A stretch of DNA of 64,000 nt from GCA-003244245 sp963822695 (GCA_963822695.1 CAWGJH010000026.1:1-64000); one strand, 5' to 3'; positions 26,068 through 36,031 are shown, numbered from the stretch's first letter. The notes: a model not told the origin generated them from the letters alone. Program-made: numbers and translations.

Positions 26068-26244
26068 ATGGGTAAGGACATTCAGCGCCGCTGTTGGCGG
26101 TCCATCTTTCGTGAGGATGAGAATCGTCCGAGTGCCGATTATGGCGACGGCGGCTCGACTGGGGGAGACAGCTGCGGCCATCATCATCACCACCCCGGAC
26201 ACCACAGCGGTGGCCACGGTGGCGGGCATGGCGGGGGGCATTAA
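26068..26244 (+). CDS. 58-residue His/Gly-rich peptide
   Basis: Begins ATG 26068 after AAAAGGG. The first ~30 residues are basic then acidic (MGKDIQRRCWRSIFREDENR). The C-terminal 24 residues consist almost only of His and Gly with one Cys (SCGHHHHHPGHHSGG and three GGGH-type units). Such tails bind nickel, zinc or copper. It could be a metal-storage peptide or a precursor modified by an enzyme encoded elsewhere; no partner gene adjoins. Frame and composition argue for a real gene although it is short. Confidence 0.6.
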   Translation: MGKDIQRRCWRSIFREDENRPSADYGDGGSTGGDSCGHHHHHPGHHSGGHGGGHGGGH

Positions 26245-26673
26245 GCTCCCGAGGACAGTGCTTTCATAGAGAAACTTTGTGGTTAGGGCCGGCGCGTAGC
26301 CAGCTTGGAAGGCTCCGCCCACTGCGCCGTCAGAAGCCTCGATCGATAGTCAGGCCGGGTCACGGTGCTCCGCTAGTGACCGTGGTTGACCGGTGTTACA
26401 AGGAGATCGTAAGTAGCCAGAGAGGGTTATGCAAAACTCGGAGACGAGCTCTGTGATCACGTCACCGACCTGCGGAGACGCCAGTTTTTGATCATGTTCT
26501 CAAAGGGTTTTGCATAAGCCTCAGACTGTCCATAATAGATCTACATCCTGCTGACCTGCGGATATCAGTCTCTATGTCCACTTGAAAGTCTGCCTACCAG
26601 CATTCACCTTAGTAATGGCACGCTAATGGCATACGGGGGGGTGTTGACTTGCCGCAGGACGGGGGTGGGGAGT
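26245..26673. other. Non-coding stretch containing a MITE-like unit
   Basis: No gene is seen. It contains the inverted-repeat unit at 26424-26520, listed separately; AT-rich blocks around 26530-26640 may be promoter DNA. Confidence 0.45.
26424..26520. repeat. MITE-like ~97-bp unit
   Basis: TTATGCAAAAC (26427-26437) and its complement GTTTTGCATAA (26507-26517) bound a short non-coding core. Ends of this type (GGCTTATGCAAAACCC) occur on actinobacterial insertion sequences as I recall, so this may be a deletion derivative moved in trans. Confidence 0.55.
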
Positions 26674-26744
26674 GGGTATCCCGTCACGTCGGCGAGCTTG
26701 CCCCGGACCTGTTACGCCTTCGGCGCTGGCGTGACGGGATACCC
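26674..26744. repeat. 15-bp perfect inverted repeat
   Basis: GGGTATCCCGTCACG (26674-26688) and CGTGACGGGATACCC (26730-26744) flank 41 bases that contain further short complementarity (TTACGCC/GGCG). It lies 200 bases before the TIR-STAND gene. An operator, terminator or recombination site are all possible. Confidence 0.65.
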
Positions 26745-26960
26745 GCGACCCTGGTGACCTGCCACTGTCCGCGCCCACCGCTGGGGCCATCCCGGAGCGG
26801 CGGCCCGCCGGAGGCACCTGTAGTTGGGTCTAGAGTGTGGTTTGCGACCGCGCGTTGTGCCGCTGGCATACCCATTGCACCTCGGGCAGGTGTCCGGATG
26901 CGGCCACGCTCTGAGTGTGGCTAGTTCGCGTCCTGAGGCATGGTGGGGTGCTGTTTTATA

Positions 26961-29505
26961 ATGGCCCGGGGAGGTGCGGTGGCCAGGGTATTCGTCAGCC
27001 ATGCCAGCGAGGACCGTGAGTGTGCCGGCCACCTGCACCAGTGGCTGATTAGCGAGGGTCACGAGGTGTTTTTGGATCGGGATCTGCGTGATGGGATCCC
27101 GGTGGGCGATGAGTGGGACAAGCGGCTGCATGAGCGGCTGCGCTGGGCTGACGCGGTGCTCTGCGTGGTCACCTCCGCTGCGGTGGCATCGACGTGGTGT
27201 TCGGCCGAGGTGGGCATTGCGCTGTCGGGGGTGAGTCGGGTGTTGCCAGTTCGTGCCGAGCCGGGAGTCGTGCATCCGCTGCTGACGTCCATCCAGCATG
27301 CCGACCTGACTGTCGATTCCCCTGGGGCATGTGCGGCGCTGGTGGCGGAGTTGCGTCGGGTGGATGCCACCGGGGGCGTGGGGTGGCCGGATGATCGGTC
27401 GCCGTTTCCGGGGCTGCGTCCGTTGGACGTCGAGGATCATCGGGTGTTTTTCGGTCGCGGTGGTGAGGTGGAGCAGCTGGTGGGACTGGTGCGGTCTCCG
27501 GCTGAGCGCGCTGAGGCTGCGGTGCTGGTGATGGTGGGCCCCTCGGGGTGTGGCAAGTCGTCGTTGGTGCGGGCCGGACTGTTGCATGTGATGGCCGGGG
27601 AGTCGGACTGGTGGACGCTGGATCCGATACTGCCCGGTGCCGACCCCGTGGCCGCGTTGGTTAGGCAACTGGCCGTCGCAGCACACGAGCTGGGGTTGGA
27701 TTGGACGGTGGCGCAGGTGCGTCATCAGCTTGATGAGGGTGGCTTGACGGGGCTGGTTGATGAGTTGCTGTTAGTGGCGCGAGCTCGGCGGTTGCTGGTG
27801 GTGGTGGATCAGTTCGAGGAGTTGCTGACTCAGGCCACCCCGGTGGTGCGGGCTCGGTTCGCGGGGCTGCTTTATCCGGCGTTGGGTGGTTCGGTGCAGG
27901 TGGTGGCCACGCTGCGGTCGGAGTTTTTTGAGAGGGGATCGCCCGCAATGGTCAACTTTCCCCGCGACGCTATGACCAGTTTGGGGGGGTGCAGGGTGCC
28001 CTGACCCGTCAGGCCGACACCGCGCTGGCCGAGGCGAGTGCGGCTAGTGGTCGGGGTCGTGGGGAGGTTCTTGCTGGGTTGTTGCGATTGGTGACCGTGG
28101 ATGAGCAGGGTCGCCCCACCCGGTGGCGGGTCCCTTGGGATGAGTTGCCGGAGCCGATGATCCGGGAACTAGACGCCTTTGTCAGGCGGCGGCTGGTGAC
28201 CACCGACACTGACAACGGCACAGTGGTTGTCAGTGTGGCACACGAGGCGTTTATGTCCGCCTGGGCGCCGCTGGCCCAGGCGATCGAGGAGAATGCCTCG
28301 GCGTTGCGGGCCCGTCGTGCGGTTGAGCAGGCTGCCACCGACTGGGACACCGAGGGTCGCTTACCGGTCCGGTTGTGGGAGCGCGGGCACCTGGCCGCTG
28401 CGGTGGCCGACACCGGCGCCCGTATTCAGGGCGGTGATCTGGTCACCGATCGGGTGGAGCTCAGCCCGGTGACGCGGGCCTTCCTGCGGGTCAGCATCCG
28501 CCGGGACCGCGCCCGGCGGGGGCGGGCCATCACCGTATTGTCGGTGCTGCTAGTCCTTGCTCTGGTCGCGGCTGGCGTCGCCGTGATCCAGCAGCGCGCC
28601 GCAGAGCGGCAACGGGATGTCGCGGTGTCCCGGCAGGTCGCTGGACAGGCTCTAGAGCTTCGCGCCACCAACCCAGCCCTGGCCGCCCAACTCGGCCTGG
28701 CCGCATACCGGCTTGCCCCGACCACAGAAGCCCGCAGCAGTCTGCTCAGCATCCTCGCCAGCCCCTACGCCACCCAATTGACCGGCCACACCAACACCGT
28801 CTCCTCGGTGGCGTTCAGCCCCGACGGGCGCACCCTGGCCACCGCCAGCGACGACCACACCGCCCGGCTGTGGGATGTCAGCGACCCCCACCATCCCACG
28901 GCACTGGGCACCCTCACCGGACACACCGGCACCGTCTTCTCGGTGGCGTTCAGCCCCGACGGGCGCACCCTGGCCACCGCCAGCCTCGATGGCACCGCGC
29001 GATTGTGGGATGTCCGCGATCCCCACCGTCCCGGGTCGTTGAATACCCTCACCGGCCACACCAATGTCGTCTCGTCGGTGGCCTTCAGCCCCGATGGACG
29101 CACCCTGGCCACCGCCAGTGCCGATGACACCGCGCGGTTGTGGGACCTTCCTGGACCCATCGTGGCCGGCCACACCAACGGTGTCCACTCGGTGGCGTTC
29201 AGTCCCGACGGGCACGCTCTGGCCACCGCCAGCACCGACACCACCGCCCGGTTGTGGGATGTCCGCGACCCCCACCACGCCACACCATTGGCCACCCTCA
29301 CCGGCCACACCAACACCGTCGAGTCCGTGGCGTTCAACCCCGACGGGCACACCCTGGCCACCGCCAGCGACGACACCACCGCGCGGTTGTGGGAAACTAA
29401 TATAGATCGTGTCGTTGCTCGAATCTGTAGCATCACCCCCGTCATTACCCAGAGCGGTGGGATCATTACCTGCCCGGCCTGGCGTACCGGCCTCCATGCC
29501 CGTGA
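26961..29505 (+). pseudogene. TIR-STAND NTPase-WD40 protein, internal deletion and end frameshift
   Basis: Starts at ATG 26961 or, with GGGAGG before it, GTG 26979. A TIR domain comes first (RVFVSHASEDRECAGHLHQW, then TWCSAEVGIALS with the conserved W...E). The P-loop GPSGCGKSSLVRAG and Walker B LLVVVDQFEELLT of a STAND NTPase follow. The frame ends at 28004. The next frame resumes with QLSPRRYDQFGGVQGALTRQ, so roughly 80 family residues between SEFF and GGQL are missing, with a phase change near 27945. It then has a transmembrane helix and five WD40 repeats. A second shift near 29455 separates the running frame from the family end WDHYLPGLAYRPPCP, whose stop is at 29503-29505. The layout matches antiviral or signalling STANDs; this copy should be inactive. 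Confidence 0.85.
28778..29397 (+). repeat. Five WD40 repeats, nearly identical in DNA
   Basis: Units of about 135 bp (one of ~114) each read GH-T-x6-VAFSPDGxTLATAS-x4-TARLWD. Their nucleotide similarity is far above what fold alone needs, implying recent duplication or gene conversion, as in rapidly changing WD40 recognition domains. Confidence 0.85.
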
Positions 29506-30355
29506 ACTACCCGATCGGCAGGCCGCCGATGACGCGGGCTATGACCAGCTGCTGGAGCTGCCCGGTGCCTTCCGGACCACAGTCACTGCAGCAGGAATCC
29601 CCCCACAGCGACTACGACGCGACGACACCGGTAAGAAGCGGGGGATCTTAGGTCAAGCGCTCCCCCGGCGGCGTGACTCGTCCGTGTGGGGCATTCATGC
29701 CAGGGTGATCATGTCGTCGCGCGCAGCGCTGTCGGTGGAAATGATGGTGGCCGCCTCGACTGTCTGACGATCACTCTCCGGTCCGGTTGAGTATCCGCCG
29801 GACCACGGTCAGTACTGGCACGCCTGCGGCAATGCTGGCGTGCGGCGCTCGCTTGCAGTGAGCACACGGGCCGACGCGCTGTCTTCTCCGTCGGTCACGA
29901 CGATGGCGTCACCGCTGTCGTGAGCTGGCCGCCGGCCAGGACTGGGTGCCCTACTTCCCGCCATCCTCTCTGTCCCGGCCAGGCCCCTCGACGTGACGAC
30001 GGGCCTCCGGCCGGGCGAGCTACCGGACTCCGAGTACGTGCGCGCCGGCGCAGCCGGCGCCTTGAAAATTCAAAATTCATAGAGGCGAATTCGGCAGCCA
30101 TGCGGCGTGAGCCGCTGGAGGAGGGTCAAGTCTGAGCTGATGGTTGACAGTTCGGTCTCGTCCACCCGTGGGCCGGCGGACGGCAGGTTCGCGGTGATTG
30201 GCGGCTCCGGCGTCGTCTCACGAGTTCACAGTCGGGGAACTCCGGGAACTATGAGGCTGAGTGTGGTGACAGTCACCACTGTAGATCCGTCATCTGTGGC
30301 CAGGCCAGGGCCAGCACTTCGGACTCCAGGTCAATCGCCCCGCCACGTTTCACCA
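29506..30355. other. Long gap without a recognisable gene
   Basis: The reading frame left over from the WD40 protein runs to 29767 but is out-of-phase sequence. After it only short frames without family sense appear. Bases 30040-30085 hold short palindromic stretches around TTGAAAATTCAA. No RNA gene or clear terminator is seen. Confidence 0.45.
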
Positions 30356-31693
30356 TCAGGCGGCGAGGTGGGCGAGATGTTCATCGAGGGCGCGCAGGGC
30401 GCGGGGGCCGATGGGGCGGGCTGCGGCGGTGCGGAAGGCACGTAGGTGGGTGGTGCCGGTGGCGTAGGGGGTGCGGTGGAGGAGGTCAGCGGCGGTGATG
30501 GCATGGCGGCAGGCGTCGGGGAGATTGCCCACGTGCAGCTCCGCCATGGCGAGATCTGTGAGCGTGAGGATGCGGGCGCGGCGGGCGGTGGGTGGGAGTT
30601 GGTCGAGTGCGGCGGTAAGCGCGGCCCGGGCTGTGGTGTGGTTGCCGGCTTGGAGGTGAGCGTGGCCGGTCGCGGCGGCCAGGTGAGCGGGGCCATAGTC
30701 GGTGAGTAAGGGCAGCTGCGTGGCCAGTCGAGAGGTCGCAGGCTCGGCCCGGTGGAGGGCGTCTGCGGCGGCGGTGTGGTCGCCGGAATCAGCGTGAATG
30801 CTGGCCTGGATGCTCGCCAGCCAGGGTGCGATGGCGGGTGCGCGCTCGGCGTGGGTGAGGGCGGCGGTGAGGTGCCCGAGCGCGGCGACGGTCATGCCTT
30901 CGGCGTGGGCAAGCTGGGCGCTGTAGCCGAGCACCGTGGCGGCGATCTGGTGGTCGTTGGCTTCTCGGGCGTTATCCAGGGCCAGGCTGTAGTAGGAGCG
31001 GCCGGAAGCAGCATCACCAAGGTCCTCGTAGGCCAAGCGGCCGGCGAGGGTGGCCACCGTCGCGAGGTTGCGCAGCAACCGGTGCCGCTCAGCGGCAGTG
31101 GGCTCCCGGCCCAGCGCTGCGGTCGCCATCCGGATGTGCGCGGCGACGGGGGTCAGCAGCGCGGCGGGGTCGGCGGTGGCGTGCAGGACGAGGTAGCGCT
31201 TGGCGAGTTGTTCCAGGTCGGTAATGGTGGCGGTGGCGGCGCGGGCATGACCAGCGGGGTCGGTGGCGGCGGGGTCGAGCAGTCCGAGCATGGTCTGGCG
31301 GCTGGTGGCCGTGTCTTTCCACGCGGAGAGCATCTGTGGGGCCAGGGCGGTCCCGGCGGCGCCGAGTTGGTCGAGCAGGCTCGCGGCGTCATCGAGCATG
31401 GCTACCAGCGACTCAGCGTCACGCGCCGGTCGGCTGGGCGCGGCCGAGACAGCCGGAGCGAACCCGAGCTGCTCTGCAGTGACGCCGAACAGTTGGCACA
31501 GCAACGCCCGGTAGCGCGGGCTGATGCCTTTGGCGCCGCGTTCCCACTTGGCCACCATGTCGGCGTTAACCGCAGCATGTACCTGGCCGTGGGTCCAGGC
31601 GACGTAGGCCAGTTTGTCGGCGAGCTGCTGCTGGGTCCATCCCAACTCAGCGCGCAGCTCCCGCAACCGGGGGCGCCCAGTGTCGGCGGGCAT
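30356..31693 (-). CDS. XRE helix-turn-helix regulator with TPR-like domain
   Basis: A 445-residue protein. Residues ~8-75 are a Cro/CI helix-turn-helix (LRELRAELGWTQQQLADKLA, then VAKWERGAKGISPRYRALLC). The rest is Ala-rich TPR-type helices, with units such as SGRSYYSLALDNAREAND and LTAALTHAERAPAIAPWLAS. It is divergent from the broken XRE gene at 31949, with an inverted repeat between them (31851-31872). Probably autoregulated; targets unknown. No obvious effector gene adjoins on its downstream side. Confidence 0.8.
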   Translation of the reverse strand: MPADTGRPRLRELRAELGWTQQQLADKLAYVAWTHGQVHAAVNADMVAKWERGAKGISPRYRALLCQLFGVTAEQLGFAPAVSAAPSRPARDAESLVAMLDDAASLLDQLGAAGTALAPQMLSAWKDTATSRQTMLGLLDPAATDPAGHARAATATITDLEQLAKRYLVLHATADPAALLTPVAAHIRMATAALGREPTAAERHRLLRNLATVATLAGRLAYEDLGDAASGRSYYSLALDNAREANDHQIAATVLGYSAQLAHAEGMTVAALGHLTAALTHAERAPAIAPWLASIQASIHADSGDHTAAADALHRAEPATSRLATQLPLLTDYGPAHLAAATGHAHLQAGNHTTARAALTAALDQLPPTARRARILTLTDLAMAELHVGNLPDACRHAITAADLLHRTPYATGTTHLRAFRTAAARPIGPRALRALDEHLAHLAA

Positions 31694-31840
31694 GTCTGGG
31701 CACCCCCTTTGTCGTGGCTCGTTCGGTCGGCGTGAGTCGGACGGTCGTTGTCCGGAGTCCTAGTAATGGTTGGCGCCGCATCGTTGGTGCCAGGCAAAGG
31801 ACACCACACGAGCTGTTCAGTGCTGGCATTCGTAAGATGG

Positions 31841-31872
31841 GGTAATATGGGGTAACACGGAGTCCTGTTACC
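31841..31872. promoter_or_regulatory. Operator-like repeats between divergent XRE genes
   Basis: GGTAACA (31851-31857) and TGTTACC (31866-31872) form an inverted repeat with an 8-base centre. Just before it the word GGGGTAA is repeated twice. The site sits between the starts at 31693 and 31949. Confidence 0.6.
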
Positions 31873-31948
31873 TCTTGCCTTTACATGGGGGGTGTGCGAT
31901 GATCGCCGCCACCCTGAGTGTCCCCGAGGTGCTACGTGAGGCCGTTGA

Positions 31949-33126
31949 ATGAAGACTCGGATTTATCAAGCCAGGAAGCTTCGAGGGTGGACTTCGGCGC
32001 AGCTCAACCAGGAGTTGCGCCAAGCCGCCACACGGCTTGGGCTCACGGTCTCCACGCCTGCTAGTCTTCGCGTGCAAATATCAGGCTGGGAAAACGGTCA
32101 CCACGATCCCGATTTCACCCATCGAACGCTCTTACAGGAAGCGTTTGGTCTCCCCGCTGAGGCGCTCGGATTTGATAATATCACGCATGACGAATTAACA
32201 AGTTCATCGTTACCAGGGTTCGTTGAACGTGACGCGTTCAAAAACGAAGTATCAGACGAACTCCTGGCTTATTTCGGCGACTAGCTTACTGTCCACGTGC
32301 GTGCTGACAACGCAGTGGGACCCGCATTTGTGCTCACTACAAAAAAATCCAGCTTCAACAGCTCAACACTTTTGCCGCTTCCAGTTCGTCGAGAGAACTT
32401 GATCTGCTCACCGCGCGGTATTCAGAATTCGCGGGTTGGTTGCTACAGGACTGCGGTGACAACGTTAATGCGCTCTGTTGCACCGACCGAGCCGTTGAGC
32501 TTGCTGAAGCGAATGGCGACCTGGAGCTCACCACATACAATCTCATGCGCAAGAGTAACGTCCTAACCAGCTTGCGGGAATCGCAGCGCGCCACAGTCGT
32601 GGCTCACAAAGCAGTCGTGCTTGCTGAACGGGAGGCGCCGAGCCTGCTTCCGGTATGTCTCAGACAGTACGCTCTCACCCAGTCCTACCTGCGAAGGGAG
32701 CACGCCACGCGAAGCGCGTTGCAACGAGCCCTTGAACTCAGTGAACCCGTGATGGACACTGACAATGAACTTTCACCGTACTGCACGACCTCATACGTAC
32801 AAATGGAGGCCGCCCTATGTTTACTCGCCCTCAGCAACCCGGTGGCAGCGGCCGCAGCGTGTGAGACAGCTGTGGAGTGCTGGCCTGCTGCCGCTGGGCT
32901 CATCCGCGATGAGTCCTTGTGTCTAGCCCGTCTTGCGGTGACGCGAAGCCGGCTACGACAGGTTGACGAAGCATGTCATGCTGTTCAACGAGCGGTGGAA
33001 CTCGTCAAGAGAGCGCCGTCCGTCCGAGTCATCCACATGCTCCGGCTGGCCGCACGCAAGCTTGAGCCATTCAGAGGCTTACGTATCGTGCAGGAGGTGA
33101 GCCAAGCGCTCGTCGAAGTGACATAA
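31949..33126 (+). pseudogene. XRE-TPR regulator broken by a stop and a frameshift
   Basis: The first frame encodes a helix-turn-helix (ARKLRGWTSAQLNQELRQAA, VQISGWENGHHDPDFTHRTL) and stops at TAG 32282-32284. Past the stop the same frame continues LTVHVRADNAVGPAFVLTT, a family-typical linker. At a run of seven A (around 32340) the sense moves to another frame: IQLQQLNTFAASSSSRELDL, then QDCGDNVNALCCTDRAVELA and TPR helices to 33126. Two lesions in one gene indicate loss of function. The A-run is a possible slippage site. Confidence 0.8.
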
Positions 33127-33154
33127 GACAACTGGTGGAAGTGTTCAGTGATCC

Positions 33155-33868
33155 TTAGGTTCGAAGTTGCGCAAGGTATGATTTAAACTGTACGGCGAAA
33201 AAGTCCAGCAAGCGTCGTCCTTTGTCGCGAGTAGCTAGGGATGGTTTCCCGATAACCCCTGTCTCCGAATAACCACCGACACCGAGCGTCAACAAGTGAC
33301 GACGATCATCGGCGATGAAGTCTGCGGTACGATAGTTCTCGCCGACCAATTCGGGTGCTTCTGACAGAAGGATCGACGTCTCCGCTTCGCCAGCATGCAT
33401 ATCCGCGCGGTGATCGGTCTCCACCCCGGCACAGGCACGTGCTTCTACCCATTCAACCGTTTGTGGATACAAAACCATGCGACGTGTCGCAACGTTTGAT
33501 TCCTGAACAATATTGGCGAGCACGTAGTTTCCGCCATGACCGTTGACGATCGCGAGTTTTTCAACACCTTGCCAAGTAAGGGATAATCTAATGTCGTCCA
33601 CGATGGCATGGAGAGTGGTAGAACTGATACTCACACTGCCCGGAAAGTCAGCATGCTCGTGGGAGCAACCGACGGTGACCGGTGGCAGGAGGAACAGGTC
33701 ATAGTCAGCAGCGATCCTCCGTGCGATCAGGGCCGCGATGAGAGTGTCGGTCGCGAGAGGAAGATGACTTCCATGCTGCTCGAAGCTCCCCACGGGGAGC
33801 ACAGCGACATCCGCTGCGCGGTGGGCCTCATCCTGTGACGTTGCCGTAGAGATGAACACGTTCCCCAT
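33155..33868 (-). CDS. Creatininase-family amidohydrolase
   Basis: A 237-residue metal-dependent hydrolase of the creatininase/MftE fold. VLPVGSFEQHGSHLPLATDT at ~residue 24-43 supplies the Glu and His metal ligands, HEHADFPGSV and IVNGHGGNY follow, and ADMHAGEAETSILL near residue 155 is the last active-site block. Family members open cyclic amides or cleave peptide-like bonds, including in mycofactocin maturation and formamidopyrimidine breakdown. No radical SAM or peptide gene is close, so the substrate is open. Its GC content is lower than typical for the region and its neighbours are remnants, so it was probably acquired. Confidence 0.85.
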   Translation of the reverse strand: MGNVFISTATSQDEAHRAADVAVLPVGSFEQHGSHLPLATDTLIAALIARRIAADYDLFLLPPVTVGCSHEHADFPGSVSISSTTLHAIVDDIRLSLTWQGVEKLAIVNGHGGNYVLANIVQESNVATRRMVLYPQTVEWVEARACAGVETDHRADMHAGEAETSILLSEAPELVGENYRTADFIADDRRHLLTLGVGGYSETGVIGKPSLATRDKGRRLLDFFAVQFKSYLAQLRT

Positions 33869-33887
33869 CTTCCTCCCTCCCAGGACC

Positions 33888-34019
33888 TGCCAGTGAAGCG
33901 CCGGAACAGATCCGGCACCACTTCATCAGCCGGCAACTGGTCATGCGGTGGATCCGCCAGCAACGCGGCAAGCCCAGCCACCACCTCGCCGGCCTAGCGA
34001 AACGGCTCCACGTCACCTG
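33888..34019 (+). pseudogene. C-terminal remnant of an unidentified gene
   Basis: One frame reads ASEAPEQIRHHFISRQLVMR followed by WIRQQRGKPSHHLAGLAKRL and ends at TGA 34017-34019 with protein-like composition but no start. It is probably the tail of a lost gene, cut where the creatininase gene begins. Confidence 0.35.
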
Positions 34020-34045
34020 ATCACGTGCCCGTAGGGTGTGTTGGC

Positions 34046-34380
34046 GTGGCAGACGACGCCGGTGACCGCAGCCGTGCCTACGTTGCCGCGGGCATGCTTT
34101 TCTTCAACGACGCAGGCCAGGTCCTGCTCGTCCAGCCCACCTACAAGGACGGACCACTGGGACATCCCCGACGGCTACGTCGAAACCGGAGAAACACCCG
34201 CGCAAGCAGCCACCCGCGAGATCCGCGAAGAGCTGGGCATCGAGGCGACGGTCGGCCCTTTGCTGGTCGCGGATTGGGCACCGCAGTCTGAGGAGGGCGA
34301 CAAGCCGTTGTTCGTCTTCGACGGGGGGACGTTGACCGCTGAGCGGATCAGGAACCAGGGCCCCGCTGCGCTGGGCCGCC
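34046..34380 (+). pseudogene. NUDIX hydrolase, frameshifted and truncated
   Basis: VAAGMLFFNDAGQVLLVQPT is the first strand pair of a NUDIX fold in one frame. At about 34152 the sense passes to the next frame with HWDIPDGYVETGETPAQAAT and REIREELGIE, the complete NUDIX box (G-x5-E-x7-REUxEExGU). The sequence then ends in non-family residues before the IS110 element. The hydrolase would cleave nucleoside diphosphate derivatives if whole; here it is inactive. Confidence 0.75.
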
Positions 34381-34436
34381 GTGGAGGCGGGAAAATGGGG
34401 TCGCGCTCGTCCGGGATGCCGATCGTACTGTGATGC

Positions 34437-34582
34437 CTTTGAGCTCGTGGAGTCAGGATGGTGTGGGGGGCCACCGACAGGAACTGTCGATTGTTGCCGT
34501 GAGCACGCGGGTCAGACTCTTAAGCCCTGTGGTCCCTCCGGACGGGCGTGTGAGGTCTATCGGTTCGTCTCTGGGAGGGTTC
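34437..34582 (+). ncRNA. IS110 left-end region, possible bridge RNA
   Basis: In IS110-type elements (established for IS621) the non-coding DNA between the left end and the recombinase gene is transcribed into a bridge RNA that selects donor and target. This interval occupies that position. I cannot fold it reliably by eye, so the call rests on position only. Confidence 0.3.
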
Positions 34583-35827
34583 ATGGAGTTGTTGCATGAG
34601 CGGTGCGCTGCGTTGGACATTGGGAAGAAGGACCTGAAGGCGTGTGTGCGAACCCCGAGCCCGAGCGGGAAGCGGTCCCGTCGTCAGGAGATCCGCACCT
34701 TCGCCACGACCACCAACTCGCTGTTGGAGTTGCGGGATTGGCTGGTCGCGGAGAAGGTCACCCTGGTGGTGATGGAAGCGACGGGGGACTACTGGCGGGG
34801 TGCGTTTTATCTGCTGGAGGAGGGCCTGAACGTGATCCTGGTCAACGCCGCGCACGTCAAGGGCCTCCCCGGGCGGAAGACGGATGTGTCTGATGCCGCG
34901 TGGTTGTGTCAGATGGGTGAGTGCGGCCTGTTGAAGGCCTCGTTCGTGCCCCCGGAGCCGATCCGGCAGCTGCGGGATCTGACCCGCTACCGCTCCACCC
35001 TAGCGGCGGAGCGGACCCGGGAGGCCCAGCGGCTGGAGAAGGAACTGGAGGACGCCGGGATTAAACTCTCCTCGGTGGCCACCGACATCCTGGGGGTCTC
35101 CGGGCGGGCCATGCTGACCGCGCTGATCGAGGGTGAACGCGATGTGCATGTGCTGGCGGAGATGGCTAAGGCGAGGATGCGGTCCAAGATCCCCCACCTG
35201 GTGGAGGCACTCACCGGGAACTTCGGTGAGCACCACGCCTTTTTGTGTCGGCTGCACCTGGAGCGTATCGACCAGCTCTCGGCGGCGATCCTGGAACTCT
35301 CGATCCGGATCGAGGAGGCGATGCTCCCTTTCGCCCGCCAGATTGACCAACTGCAGACTATCCCCGGAGTGGGTCAAGCCACCGCTGAGGTGATCATCGC
35401 CGAGACCGGTGGTGACATGAGCCGGTTCCGCACCGCGGGGCACCTGGCCTCCTGGGCCGGCATCTGCCCCGGGCACCACGAATCCGCCGGGAAACGCAAA
35501 TCCGGCAAGACCCGCCACGGTAACCGATGGCTGGGGGCCGCCTTAGGCACGGCCGCGATGGCCGCCTCCCGGACGAAGAACAAAACCTACCTCGGGGCAC
35601 GCTACCACCGCCTCGCACCCCGGTTAGGGAAGAAGAAAGCGATCGTCGCGATGGAACACTCCATCCTGACCTCGGTATGGCACATGTTCACCCACGACGT
35701 GGACTACCACGACCTAGGCGGAGACTACTTCACCCGCCGCGACCCCCAACGCGCCATGAGAAACATCGTCCGCCAAGCCAACGCCCTGGGATTCACCGTC
35801 CGCTTCGACCCCATCCCCGCCGCCTAA
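34583..35827 (+). CDS. IS110-family recombinase (DEDD transposase)
   Basis: A 414-residue protein from ATG 34583, preceded by GGAGGG. The N-terminal RuvC-like domain shows the acidic set: D in CAALDIGKKDLKA, E in LVVMEATGDYWRG, and two D in LPGRKTDVSDAAWLCQ. A coiled segment follows, then the C-terminal Tnp domain with TIPGVGQATAEVIIAETGGD and GICPGHHESAGKRKSGKTRH, which carries the serine nucleophile. The gene is complete and without frameshift, so this is the most likely active mobile element in the window. Nested NUDIX and alpha/beta hydrolase remnants lie on either side. Confidence 0.9.
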   Translation: MELLHERCAALDIGKKDLKACVRTPSPSGKRSRRQEIRTFATTTNSLLELRDWLVAEKVTLVVMEATGDYWRGAFYLLEEGLNVILVNAAHVKGLPGRKTDVSDAAWLCQMGECGLLKASFVPPEPIRQLRDLTRYRSTLAAERTREAQRLEKELEDAGIKLSSVATDILGVSGRAMLTALIEGERDVHVLAEMAKARMRSKIPHLVEALTGNFGEHHAFLCRLHLERIDQLSAAILELSIRIEEAMLPFARQIDQLQTIPGVGQATAEVIIAETGGDMSRFRTAGHLASWAGICPGHHESAGKRKSGKTRHGNRWLGAALGTAAMAASRTKNKTYLGARYHRLAPRLGKKKAIVAMEHSILTSVWHMFTHDVDYHDLGGDYFTRRDPQRAMRNIVRQANALGFTVRFDPIPAA

Positions 35828-35879
35828 CCACCCAACCCAGCACGCCCCCACCAACCCACCACCTAACCCAGCACAACAA

Positions 35880-36031
35880 CTTCACCCCCACCCGGCTCCG
35901 CTAACACCGCGCCGGGTCCAACCCCTGCCCGTCCCCGACACCATTTCTCGGACCAGCTTCACCCCCACCCGGCTCCGCTGCGCTGCGCCGGGTCCAACCC
36001 CTGCCCGTCCCCGACTTGATTTTCGGGTCAG
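35880..36031. repeat. Two tandem 77-bp units
   Basis: CTTCACCCCCACCCGGCTCC begins both units (35880 and 35957), which continue with GCGCCGGGTCCAACCCCTGC and CCGTCCCCGAC and end in TTTCTCGGACCAG or TTTTCGGGTCAG. They follow the IS110 recombinase and may belong to its right end. Confidence 0.75.

Noticed and set aside
28778..29397. DNA repeats as a possible satellite or CRISPR array
   Set aside because: They are in-frame WD40 coding repeats with a clear protein fold.
29506..29767. Extension of the WD40 protein to 29767
   Set aside because: The family-typical end is in the shifted frame at 29505; the extension has no protein character.
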